NCBI GenBank assembly: GCA_003490145.1
Contig: QULQ01000023.1
Location: 1 to 27,393 of the forward strand
Length of the DNA: 27,393 bases
Direction of reading: 5' to 3'
Source of the DNA: Lachnospiraceae bacterium OM04-12BH
GTDB taxonomy: Bacteria; Bacillota; Clostridia; Lachnospirales; Lachnospiraceae
Position numbers and translations under genes: made by a program. This document shows positions 13,595-21,703 of the stretch, one piece after another; position 1 is the stretch's first letter; each line of letters starts with the position of its first letter. The notes beneath the pieces were generated by a model. The model searched no databases and was not told the DNA's origin. It saw only the letters and a program-made list of their open reading frames with translations.

Positions 13595-15193
13595 TCAGTT
13601 CTCCCATTTATCACAAAGGGAATTGATCTGGTCCGCAAACTTGCCAAGCTCTTTATTCGGCCTTCCCTCACACTTCTGGATGACAGAAAGAAGTCTCTGG
13701 CCTGCTGCCACAAGTCTTGCAAACACATCGGATACCGCCTTTGCTTTTTTCTTCAGTGCCACCGGCTCTGCCTCATAGACAAATTCGCCGGTCAGCAGAT
13801 CAAATTCCGTTCCGCTGTAAGGAGCATAGGCCTGATATCCGTACTCCTTTTTCAGACATTCCGTAAAAGACATACATACGCTGTCCTCACCATGAACCAC
13901 AAATACACGCTCCGGCTTCTCCGTAAAGCCCTGCAGCCAGTCGATCAGTCCGTTTTTATCTGCGTGTCCGGACAATCCCGTAAGGGATCGGATACCTGCC
14001 CGTACCGCAATAGGTTCCCCAAACAGCTTTACTTCATCAATGCCCTCCACAAGACTTCTGCCAAGCGTACCCACTGCCTGATAGCCGACAAACAGGATCG
14101 TACTGTCCTCTCTCCACAGATTATGCTTCAGATGATGACGGATACGGCCTGCATCGCACATACCGGAAGCTGAGATGATAACCTTTGGTGTACTGTCAAA
14201 GTTGATAGCCTTGGACTCCTCACTGGTAATGGAAAGCCGGAGGCCTGAAAAAGAAATAGGATTGATCCCTTTCTTTACCAGCTCCATGGCCTCCTCATCA
14301 AAGCAGTCTGCTTCATTCTGATGAAAAATACCGGTAGCCTCTACCGCCAGAGGACTGTCCACATAAACCGGGAAGTCCTCATGCCCTTCCACCAGTCTGT
14401 TTTCTTTTATTTTTCTGATAAAGTACAGCATCTCCTGGGTTCTTCCGACAGCAAAGGAAGGAATCACCACATTACCGCCTTTATCAAAGGTTTCCTTCAG
14501 TATCCCGGTCAGTTCCCTTATATAATCAGGACGTTCTCCCGGATGCAGTCTGTCACCATAGGTGGATTCCATGACAACATAATCTGCTTCCTGCGTCTTC
14601 TGCGGATCCTTGATCAATGGCTGGTTTTTATTTCCGATATCCCCGGAAAAGACGATCTTTTTCGTGACCCCCTCTTCAGTGATCCATACCTCGATACTGG
14701 CTGAACCAAGAAGGTGTCCCACATCCGTAAACCGTATCTCGATCCCATCGCAGAGAGGCATCTTCTTTCCATAGGGACAAGGCACAAGCCTGTTGATCGC
14801 ATTCTGCGCATCCTCCATTGTATATGGCGGTTCATAGGGCTCCTGTCTGGCATTCCTCTTTGCCTTACGGTTCTTCCAGTCCGCCTCCTGCATCTGGATG
14901 TGCGCACTGTCGCGCAGCATGATGCTGCAAAGATCCGCAGTTGCCTCTGTTGTCAGGATCTGTCCGTGAAATCCTCTCGCCGAAAGCTGTGGCAGCATAC
15001 CGGAATGGTCAATATGTGCATGGGTCAGAAGTACATAATCAATCATGGACTCTGCCACAGGAAGCGGTGCATTTTCAAACACATTAACGCCCTGCTCCAT
15101 ACCGTAATCCACCAAGATATGCTTCCCACATGCATAAAGATAATGACAGCTCCCTGTAACCTCATGATCTGCCCCTATAAACATCAGCCTCAT
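13595..15193 (-). CDS. Metallo-beta-lactamase fold nuclease, beta-CASP family
   Basis: This 532-residue protein belongs to the beta-CASP RNA/DNA-processing MBL group (CPSF-73/YSH1-like). The zinc motif THAHIDHSG gives His58, His60, Asp62 and His63. Further ligands are in DVGHLLGSAS and FSGDIGN. The beta-CASP part follows (SFAVGRTQEMLYFIRK, then SASGMCDAGRIRHHLKH), and the RMMBL tail supplies GLSGHADKNGL and VFVVHGED. GGAGG stands seven bases before the ATG. It is probably a cytoplasmic endo- or exoribonuclease. It heads an operon with thyA and folA, a link I cannot explain by pathway. Substrate unknown. Confidence 0.92.
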   Translation of the reverse strand: MRLMFIGADHEVTGSCHYLYACGKHILVDYGMEQGVNVFENAPLPVAESMIDYVLLTHAHIDHSGMLPQLSARGFHGQILTTEATADLCSIMLRDSAHIQMQEADWKNRKAKRNARQEPYEPPYTMEDAQNAINRLVPCPYGKKMPLCDGIEIRFTDVGHLLGSASIEVWITEEGVTKKIVFSGDIGNKNQPLIKDPQKTQEADYVVMESTYGDRLHPGERPDYIRELTGILKETFDKGGNVVIPSFAVGRTQEMLYFIRKIKENRLVEGHEDFPVYVDSPLAVEATGIFHQNEADCFDEEAMELVKKGINPISFSGLRLSITSEESKAINFDSTPKVIISASGMCDAGRIRHHLKHNLWREDSTILFVGYQAVGTLGRSLVEGIDEVKLFGEPIAVRAGIRSLTGLSGHADKNGLIDWLQGFTEKPERVFVVHGEDSVCMSFTECLKKEYGYQAYAPYSGTEFDLLTGEFVYEAEPVALKKKAKAVSDVFARLVAAGQRLLSVIQKCEGRPNKELGKFADQINSLCDKWEN

Positions 15194-15245
15194 GCCATTT
15201 CCTCCAATCTGTTCCTAAGCTACAAATTCCTTCACAATATAACAA

Positions 15246-15275
15246 AGTATACCATATCTGAATATAATATAGCAA
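15246..15275 (-). promoter_or_regulatory. Promoter for the MBL-thyA-folA cluster
   Basis: Minus strand: TTGCTA (15275-15270), an 18-bp spacer and TATACT (15251-15246), about 50 bases before the MBL start. The gap 15194-15295 also serves ytaF in the other direction, with a TATAAT at 15263-15268 but no clear -35. Confidence 0.55.
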
Positions 15276-15295
15276 ACCTTATAAGGACACTTACA

Positions 15296-15922
15296 ATGCT
15301 TTCGTCTTTTCTGACCTTTCTTCTTTTCTGCATTGCGCTTTCTGCAGACACCTTTACCGCAGGGCTATCCTATGGCAGTTCCGGTGTCAGGATCCCTGCT
15401 CCCTCAAAGCTTATTCTGGCCCTCGTTTCCGGTCTCATGTTTACCCTTTCTGTTTTTTTCTCCGTTTTTCTCTCAGTGCATTTTCCGGAAAAAGCAGTCC
15501 TTCTTCTTTCCTTTCTGATCTTTTTCTGTCTTTCTCTTTATAAGGGCTATGATGCCCTGTCCTTCAGGAGCCACGGCAGATGCGGACAGAAAAAAGCACT
15601 GGCCGGAGCTTTTACCACCGATTCCCTTTCCCGCAGGATTAACTATGCAAAGCCCTCTGTCCTTTCTGTGAAGGAAGCCTTCCTGCTCTCCCTTGTCCTG
15701 TCTCTTGACAGTCTTACCGCAGGCGCCGGTTATCAGCTTAATCTTCCTCCGCTCCCTGTCATACTGCTGCTTTCCTCCGCGATCCACCTTTTGTCCCTGA
15801 TCCTCGGACTCTCCTTAAGCAGACGGCTTCTCAGGAAGCATTCATGCATACTCTCTCTTCTCCCGGCCCTGTTCTTTCTCTTTCTTGCCCTGTCCAGGCT
15901 TTTGAAATTCCTGTACTCCTGA
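15296..15922 (+). CDS. ytaF: YtaF/MntP-like sporulation membrane protein
   Basis: The start ATG 15296 follows AAGGA by eight bases; the frame is open far upstream but only as antisense to the MBL gene. The 208-residue protein has about six membrane helices in two halves. Each half begins with the same cell, ALSADTFTAGLSYG (Asp18) and SLDSLTAGAGY (Asp138). This duplicated LSxDsxTAG motif defines the MntP/YtaF superfamily; MntP members export Mn2+, while YtaF is a sporulation-associated membrane protein of unknown chemistry. Its 3' end overlaps the P-type ATPase gene tail-to-tail by 81 bp, so the two transcripts may interfere with each other. Confidence 0.85.
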   Translation: MLSSFLTFLLFCIALSADTFTAGLSYGSSGVRIPAPSKLILALVSGLMFTLSVFFSVFLSVHFPEKAVLLLSFLIFFCLSLYKGYDALSFRSHGRCGQKKALAGAFTTDSLSRRINYAKPSVLSVKEAFLLSLVLSLDSLTAGAGYQLNLPPLPVILLLSSAIHLLSLILGLSLSRRLLRKHSCILSLLPALFFLFLALSRLLKFLYS

Positions 15923-18577
15923 CAGCCTTGCAGAAAGCACCAGCAGTTCATGCACCACAAGCGGCATGGATGACAGCAGAAGCAGAAGCCCCCATTCCTC
16001 CAGGGTAAGACGGCTTGTGCCAAACAGCTCCACAAAGTACGGAATTTCCGTCACCATCACCTGCAAAAGGATGCCAACCACAAAGGATGCCAGCATATAG
16101 GGATTGTTCCGGTGATTCATCCTAAACAGGGATTTATTCACATCCCTCATACCGATGGCATGCATCAGCTGACTCATGCCAAGAACTGTAAAAGCATGAG
16201 TCTGTGCTTTATTCAGCACACTGGTTACCATAAGCATCTTTCTTATATTATCAATGCTCACCGGCAGTCCCCTTACAAGAAGCTCCCGGTATGGCACCGT
16301 CAGAAATGCCAGCAGGCTGATACTTCCGATCACAACCCCATAGCAGAGCATACAGGAAAGTCCTCCCTGTGCAAACAGGCTTTCCCTGCTTTTCCTTGGC
16401 GGCTGTCCCATCAGCTCTTCTGTATCATTTTCATCTGCTCCAAGGGCAAGCGCCGGCAGCGAATCCGTGATCAGATTGACCCAGAGAATATGGCTTGCCT
16501 TTAAAGGCGGCAGAAATCCCGCAAGGACTGCTGCCAGCATGGTCATGATCTCCCCGAAATTGGAGGATAAAAGGAACAGGATCGTTTTCCTGATATTTTC
16601 ATAGATTCCACGTCCCTCCCGCATGGCCTTCTCTATGGTTGTGAAATTGTCATCCGTCAGCACCATGTCTGCTGCATTTCTGGCAACATCCGTTCCTTCC
16701 TTTCCCATGGCGATCCCTACATCCGCCGCTTTCAGGGATGGTGCATCATTAATGCCATCTCCTGTCATGGCCACGATCCTGCCCTTTTTCCGCAGGGCTT
16801 CCACGATCCTTACCTTATGCTCTGGTGATACCCTTGCAAACACGCGGATCCCTTCCACCCTGTCCTCCCATTCTCCTTCAGAAAGAGCTGCGATCTCATC
16901 CCCCGTCATGCACTGGCTCCTTACATCTGCAATCGACAGCTCCCTTGCAATGGCAAGTGCGGTATCCACATGATCCCCTGTGATCATCACAGTATTAACA
17001 CCAGCCCGCCGGAAGCTCTGAACTGCCTCCCTAACACCTTCTCTTGGTGGATCGATCATACCGGTAAGTCCAAGAAATGTGAGGTTCTCCTCGGAAAGCA
17101 GCTCCTTCTGTGAGCCGGTTTTCCCCTCTGTCTTCATGGCAAAGGCCAGCACCCGCAGAGCCTCACCCGCCATTTTCTCCGCCGCCTTCATGACCTCCTT
17201 CTTCTCCCGTTCAGAAAAGGGAAGTTCCCTTCCATTGCGGTACTGCCTGCTGCACCGCAGGAGGATCCCATCTGCTGCCCCCTTGCAGTATGCCACAAGG
17301 CTCCCTTCCCGCTCCTGTACTGTGGTCATGCGCTTTCTCTCAGAATCAAAGGCTCTCTCCGCCACTCTTCTGTACTTCTGCCCATAAGCTTTTCTGTCGT
17401 ATCCATACCCATCTGCATAGGCAAGAAGGGAAATCTCTGTAGGATCTCCGATCCGCTCTTCAAGGTCAGCATCATTGCACAGAACACAGCTTTCCAGGAA
17501 ATATTCATGTCCCTTTCCGGTAATATCACCTGCATCCACGATCCTGCCATCCAGATAGCACTTCTTTACTGTCATCCGGTTCTGCGTCAGTGTTCCTGTC
17601 TTGTCCGAGCAGACCACGTTCACCGCCCCCAGTGTTTCCACCGAAGGAAGCTTCCTGATAATGGTTCCTGCCTTTACCATCCTGGAAACGCTGAGTGCCA
17701 TCACGATCGTCACGATCGCAGGCAGTCCCTCCGGCACTGCTGCTACTGCCAGTGAGATCGCAGTCAGGAGCATTTCCCCGATATTCCGCTTCTGTACAAC
17801 CGCCACCAGAAACAAAAGAAGACAGAGCATCACCGCCCCGATACTGAGTATCTTTCCAAGATCGGAAAGCCGTTTCTGCAAGGGTGTCAGCTCTGCCCCC
17901 TTCTCCTCAATAAGGCCTGCGATCCTGCCGATCTCTGTATCCATACCGGTAGCAGTCACCACTCCCCTGCCCCTCCCGCAGGTTACCATAGTGGTCATAT
18001 AAGCCATATTCTTCCGGTCTCCCGGATTTTTCACCTTTTCTGTCAGAGCCGTGTCATTTTTTTCTGAAGGAAGGGATTCTCCCGTCAGTGCCGCTTCTTC
18101 TATCCTCAGATTTACCGTCTCTGTCAGCCGGATATCTGCCGGCACCTGTCTTCCACTGTCAAGCAGGACAATATCCCCCGGCACCAGAAATGCACTGTCG
18201 ATCTCCTGCTCCCTGCCGTCCCGGACAACAATCGCTTTTGGGCTTGTCAGCTTTTTCAGCGCTTCAATAGCCCTCCTGGCTTTTCCCTCCTGGATCACAC
18301 CCATACACGCATTCAAAAGGATCACTGCCCCAATGATACAGGCATCTCCCGCTTCCTTCAGAAACAGCGACACCACAATAGCCGCCATCAGGATATAGAT
18401 CAGAGGATCGCACAGCTGCTCAAAAAAGAGCTGCAGAACCGGTTTCCTTTTTCCTTCTAAAATCCTGTTTTCTCCATTTTCAAGAAGACGTGCCTTTGCC
18501 ACATCCTCTTTAAGTCCATCCTGCAGACTGGTCGTAAACAGCTTTTCCAGTTCCCTGACGCTTTTTTCTGTATACAT
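15842..18577 (-). CDS. P-type Ca2+-transporting ATPase (P2A)
   Basis: This 911-residue cation pump has all P-type ATPase landmarks: TGES (165-168, actuator), AAVPEGLPAIV (M4, about 279-289), phosphorylated Asp325 in CSDKTGTLTQNRM, and TGDGINDAPSLKAADVG (hinge). M5 has SSNFGEIMTM and M6 NLITDSLPALALGAD, matching the Asn/Glu and Asn/Thr/Asp residues that bind calcium in SERCA-type pumps (sites I and II). It therefore most likely exports Ca2+ at the expense of ATP. GGAGGG precedes the ATG at 18577 by seven bases. The last about 27 residues are charged (KKEKEQGREKREYA) and lie within the overlap with ytaF, so they are probably dispensable. PMR1-like Mn2+ transport cannot be excluded. Confidence 0.93.
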   Translation of the reverse strand: MYTEKSVRELEKLFTTSLQDGLKEDVAKARLLENGENRILEGKRKPVLQLFFEQLCDPLIYILMAAIVVSLFLKEAGDACIIGAVILLNACMGVIQEGKARRAIEALKKLTSPKAIVVRDGREQEIDSAFLVPGDIVLLDSGRQVPADIRLTETVNLRIEEAALTGESLPSEKNDTALTEKVKNPGDRKNMAYMTTMVTCGRGRGVVTATGMDTEIGRIAGLIEEKGAELTPLQKRLSDLGKILSIGAVMLCLLLFLVAVVQKRNIGEMLLTAISLAVAAVPEGLPAIVTIVMALSVSRMVKAGTIIRKLPSVETLGAVNVVCSDKTGTLTQNRMTVKKCYLDGRIVDAGDITGKGHEYFLESCVLCNDADLEERIGDPTEISLLAYADGYGYDRKAYGQKYRRVAERAFDSERKRMTTVQEREGSLVAYCKGAADGILLRCSRQYRNGRELPFSEREKKEVMKAAEKMAGEALRVLAFAMKTEGKTGSQKELLSEENLTFLGLTGMIDPPREGVREAVQSFRRAGVNTVMITGDHVDTALAIARELSIADVRSQCMTGDEIAALSEGEWEDRVEGIRVFARVSPEHKVRIVEALRKKGRIVAMTGDGINDAPSLKAADVGIAMGKEGTDVARNAADMVLTDDNFTTIEKAMREGRGIYENIRKTILFLLSSNFGEIMTMLAAVLAGFLPPLKASHILWVNLITDSLPALALGADENDTEELMGQPPRKSRESLFAQGGLSCMLCYGVVIGSISLLAFLTVPYRELLVRGLPVSIDNIRKMLMVTSVLNKAQTHAFTVLGMSQLMHAIGMRDVNKSLFRMNHRNNPYMLASFVVGILLQVMVTEIPYFVELFGTSRLTLEEWGLLLLLSSMPLVVHELLVLSARLSGVQEFQKPGQGKKEKEQGREKREYA

Positions 18578-18632
18578 AACAAATCCCTCCTGTACCCCTA
18601 TTTATATGCGGGATACGGAGGGATTAGACTAC

Positions 18633-19790
18633 CTATTGACCAGTAGGCTGTGTATAATCATCCATATAAGTGTCATTGCATCTGGTACAGCGGTACAGCG
18701 TATAACCGGCGCTTGTGGCTGTAGGCGGGATCACAATGGATCTGTAATTGTGTTTATTTGGATCAACCGGGATCTGTTCTGCATAGGTACTGCCGCAGCT
18801 GCATACATATGACCGGATCCCCGGCTGTGTACAGTTGGCCTCCTGTAATACATAGGAGGTGTAATTATGCACATGTGGTGTGGCGCTTGGTGATGCTGTT
18901 GCACTCGGTGATGCCGTTGCCGCAGCTGTTGCCGAAGGCGATGCACTTGTCCCGGCTGAAGCACCTGCCGTTGCGGCAGCTGTTGCCGAAGGCGATGCAC
19001 TTGGTGTTACCGGTGGGATAGACCTGGTGTCCAGTACCACACCACAGACAGTACAGGTTCTCTGCTCAGTTCCCGACTGCTTCTCTGTTGCTGCTTCTGC
19101 CACTGTCCAGTCTGTTGCAATATGTCCCATAGCCGGGATCGGCTCGGTATAAAAGCTGCCGCAGCTGCAGGTATATTTCCTGAGGCCTGCCAGCACACAG
19201 GTAGGCTCTCTTTCTACAGAAGCAATATAGTCATGCACATGGGATGCGGCCGATGCGGAGCCTCCTTTATAAGGCACAACCTCCTGTGCTACCACCTCAT
19301 CACAATAAATACATTTCTTAACCTTTAATCCTTCCTTATCTGCAGTGGCCTCTCTCACAGTTTCCCAGCTGTCCTCTGCCACATGACCAGTAGAGGGGCT
19401 ATCCACGTAATAAACATCCCCGCAGATATCACAGGTATATTTCAGCCTGCCTGCCTGATAACAGGTAGCCTTCTTCTCCACGGTCTCTTTGTAATCATGT
19501 ACATGATCTGTTGCAGTAGAAGGGCTGTGCTTCTCTGTATCGCCGGAAAGATCTGACGGTGTCTGATCCGTACTGCCTGTCTGATCCGGCAGGATCGTCG
19601 GAACTGGTGCAAGGGAAGGCGCATCCGTAATATCCGCCTCCTGCGTACTGTCCGGCTTCACGTTGTCTGCCATCTTCTGGCTCCCACTGCCACCGATCAC
19701 TGTATAACCGATAATTCCTATTGTTGCAAGGCAGGCGATCACTGCTAATACCCCCAGGATCCCTGTCAGCACCTTCATCACACTTCCCAT
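18633..19790 (-). CDS. Membrane-anchored Cys-x-x-Cys repeat surface protein
   Basis: ATG 19790 with GAGG upstream opens a 385-residue protein. It has a short tail, one membrane helix (about 10-33), an acidic/Pro-Ser-Thr linker, then repeated zinc-knuckle-like modules outside the cell. Three start with HVHDY/HVHNY (96-100, 184-188, 306-310) and continue ATC-x(8)-KYTC-x-x-C or CSCGS-x-Y. The paired cysteines are 120/123, 160/163, 208/210, 246/249, 330/332 and 368/371. Residues 261-305 are an Ala/Ser/Thr/Pro linker (PSATAAATA type). The modules resemble the extracellular H-x-C-x-x-C repeats common in secreted proteins of gut Clostridia; metal binding or a purely structural role is possible. The function is unknown. 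Confidence 0.8.
   Translation of the reverse strand: MGSVMKVLTGILGVLAVIACLATIGIIGYTVIGGSGSQKMADNVKPDSTQEADITDAPSLAPVPTILPDQTGSTDQTPSDLSGDTEKHSPSTATDHVHDYKETVEKKATCYQAGRLKYTCDICGDVYYVDSPSTGHVAEDSWETVREATADKEGLKVKKCIYCDEVVAQEVVPYKGGSASAASHVHDYIASVEREPTCVLAGLRKYTCSCGSFYTEPIPAMGHIATDWTVAEAATEKQSGTEQRTCTVCGVVLDTRSIPPVTPSASPSATAAATAGASAGTSASPSATAAATASPSATASPSATPHVHNYTSYVLQEANCTQPGIRSYVCSCGSTYAEQIPVDPNKHNYRSIVIPPTATSAGYTLYRCTRCNDTYMDDYTQPTGQ
18922..19003. repeat. Exact 28-bp tandem-type repeat in the Ala/Ser/Pro linker
   Basis: Bases 18922-18949 recur exactly at 18976-19003, a 54-bp (18-codon) offset that keeps the reading frame. They encode the SASPSATAAA segments of the linker. A likely site of length variation between strains by slippage or recombination. 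Confidence 0.8.
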
Positions 19791-19841
19791 AGCTGTTTCC
19801 TCTTATGACCTTCTTCTCATATGATGATATTTTATCATACT

Positions 19842-20675
19842 TTATCTTATTGTTCTATCTGAAATTATCCCTATTTCTTCCCTGCTTTTTCCCTGTTCTT
19901 CGGCACTTTTCCCTGTAGCATAATCGATAATGATGCCGGGCTGTATATTATAAAGAAAAACATGATAACAGATCGCTTTCCCATGATCCTCCACAGAATA
20001 TGCTTCCATTTCCACACCTCTTGCCACCAGCTCACTTCCTTTAAAATAAGGAGTCACCCGGTAAAGCACATGTCCCTCAGTACGATCCAGATAGCGCATG
20101 ACCCTTTCCTCCCAGGGCAGCATAGTCGTGGCATTCAGGTACCTGGTTCCGGTGATCAGATTCTTTTCATTAGCCTCCTGCCCGGTCAGGGCATAGGCGA
20201 TCAGGTGGCTTCTATTATATAAATAGGGCGGACTTTCATCGATCAGATCTTCGTATTTCTTCTGTTTCCATCCGGAAGGGCGTATTTCTCCGATATCCCC
20301 TCTTTTTTCTGTCGGCATCATGTCCCTGGACAGCATGGCGACTGCTGTGCCACACCTTGAAAGTCCATCCAGCTCACTGTAATGCTCTCCGGTAATATGG
20401 CTCAGCTCCCATTCCGTAAAATTGGGTCTTCCACCATTCAGAACGATATAGTCTTCTCCTGAATAGTCCGGAATACTGTCCGGATCTGCGATACAGGTAC
20501 TCTCTGAGCCTCCCTCATCTGGCAGATAGGCTTCGCTTTCATAAGCTGCTGGCTGCTCTTCTTCGTTTTCCAGTATTCCCGGCACGGTAAAGCTTAACAG
20601 ACAGAGTATCAATATTCCCATCAGGGTACGCATATCACAACACCACGCATGCTTTCTTTTCTTACTTCTTTTCAT
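19842..20675 (-). CDS. Membrane-anchored DNA/RNA non-specific endonuclease (EndA-like)
   Basis: The start ATG 20675 is preceded by AGGA; the frame is open to 20726 but without a binding site. Of 277 residues, a basic start leads to one membrane helix (about 16-33), an acidic linker, and then a DNA/RNA non-specific nuclease domain like Streptococcus EndA and Bacillus NucA/YeeF-type enzymes. The catalytic motif is NRSHLIAYALTG (His157, in place of the usual DRGH), with the metal-binding Asn region NLITGTRYLNATTM (Asn172, Asn181). It probably acts outside the membrane, in DNA uptake, nutrient scavenging or killing. No competence gene or immunity protein is adjacent. It diverges from dus. Confidence 0.88.
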   Translation of the reverse strand: MKRSKKRKHAWCCDMRTLMGILILCLLSFTVPGILENEEEQPAAYESEAYLPDEGGSESTCIADPDSIPDYSGEDYIVLNGGRPNFTEWELSHITGEHYSELDGLSRCGTAVAMLSRDMMPTEKRGDIGEIRPSGWKQKKYEDLIDESPPYLYNRSHLIAYALTGQEANEKNLITGTRYLNATTMLPWEERVMRYLDRTEGHVLYRVTPYFKGSELVARGVEMEAYSVEDHGKAICYHVFLYNIQPGIIIDYATGKSAEEQGKSREEIGIISDRTIR

Positions 20676-20707
20676 CAGAATATCTTTCCTGTCAACAAAA
20701 AACATAC

Positions 20708-20713
20708 TATAAT
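20708..20713 (+). promoter_or_regulatory. -10 box for dus
   Basis: A consensus TATAAT stands 43 bases before the dus ATG. The -35 position (TTCCTG, about 16 bp upstream) is weak. Confidence 0.4.
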
Positions 20714-20755
20714 GATCCCTGTACAAACTACAGCTTACTTAAGGATAACACTTTT

Positions 20756-21703
20756 ATGAACTATTACATGGCTCCCATGGAGGGACTTACCACCTACATT
20801 TTCCGCAATGCCTTTCATCAGTACTATGGCGGTATTGACAAATACTTCACACCCTTTCTCTGTAACCGTCATATGAGCAGCAGAGAAAAGAACGATATTC
20901 TGCCGGAGCATAACAGTGGGATGTGTACCATTCCCCAGATCCTGACAAACAAAGCAGAGGATTTTCTTTCCCTGTGCCAGGACCTTTCTTCTTACGGCTA
21001 TGACACTGTCAATCTGAACCTCGGCTGCCCTTCCGGAACCGTTGTTGCCAAGGGGCGGGGTGCCGGCTTCCTTTCCTGTCCTGATGAGCTTGATGCCTTC
21101 CTTGACGAAATCTTCAACAGATGTCCTCTGTCTATTTCCATCAAGACCAGGATCGGCATGGAACAGGAGTCTGAATGGGAAACACTTTTGTCCCTTTATC
21201 AGAAATACCCAATTGCAGAACTGATCATCCATCCAAGACTTCAGAAGGAGGGCTATGGCGGCATGCCTCACCTCAGTGCATACAAAAGAGCAGAAGAAAT
21301 GCTTTCCTGCCCTCTTTGCTATAATGGTGATATTATTTCTCCTGCCACACAGGAAAAGACTCTTAAGACTCTTCCCGGCATAAAAACGATCATGCTCGGA
21401 CGTGGTCTTCTGAAAAATCCGCTTCTTCCTGCACTTCTCCGTCAGGAAAATACGGATCCCTCCACGCTGAAAAGCTTCCACGATACCATTCTGGACGGAT
21501 ATCTTTCCATCATGTCTGGTGATATGAATACATTATACAAAATGAAAGATCTTTGGACATTCTTCGGTCAGAGCTTCGATGGTGCTGAAAAGTACCTGAA
21601 GGCTATCCGCAAGGCCAGAACTGTCACTGATTACCGGCTCGCTGCCAATGCCATATTCCGCACCTGCAGAGTCATCCTTCCAGCTCCTTCTGATCCCTGG
21701 TAA
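20756..21703 (+). CDS. dus: tRNA-dihydrouridine synthase
   Basis: This FMN enzyme reduces uridines in the D-loop of tRNA. Its TIM-barrel landmarks are MAPMEGLTTYIFRN at the start, VNLNLGCPSGTVVAKGRG with catalytic Cys91, SIKTRIGM, LIIHPRLQKEGYGG, CYNGDI and IMLGRGLLKNP (FMN phosphate loop). The length of 315 residues is typical. AAGGA precedes the ATG by ten bases. The C-terminal end overlaps the MATE gene tail-to-tail by 32 bp. The DusA/B/C subclass cannot be assigned from reading alone. Confidence 0.93.
   Translation: MNYYMAPMEGLTTYIFRNAFHQYYGGIDKYFTPFLCNRHMSSREKNDILPEHNSGMCTIPQILTNKAEDFLSLCQDLSSYGYDTVNLNLGCPSGTVVAKGRGAGFLSCPDELDAFLDEIFNRCPLSISIKTRIGMEQESEWETLLSLYQKYPIAELIIHPRLQKEGYGGMPHLSAYKRAEEMLSCPLCYNGDIISPATQEKTLKTLPGIKTIMLGRGLLKNPLLPALLRQENTDPSTLKSFHDTILDGYLSIMSGDMNTLYKMKDLWTFFGQSFDGAEKYLKAIRKARTVTDYRLAANAIFRTCRVILPAPSDPW

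Noticed and set aside
14714..15295. N-terminal 194-codon extension of ytaF
   Set aside because: It is antisense to the MBL gene; the AAGGA-ATG at 15296 gives a protein that starts exactly with the first LSADTFTAG half.
18922..19003. Direct repeats that might suggest a CRISPR array
   Set aside because: Only two copies, in frame inside an Ala/Ser/Pro linker, with coding spacing; no leader and no cas genes.
20735..21481. 248-codon minus-strand open frame opposite dus
   Set aside because: The plus strand encodes a full dihydrouridine synthase; the opposite frame shows no domain.
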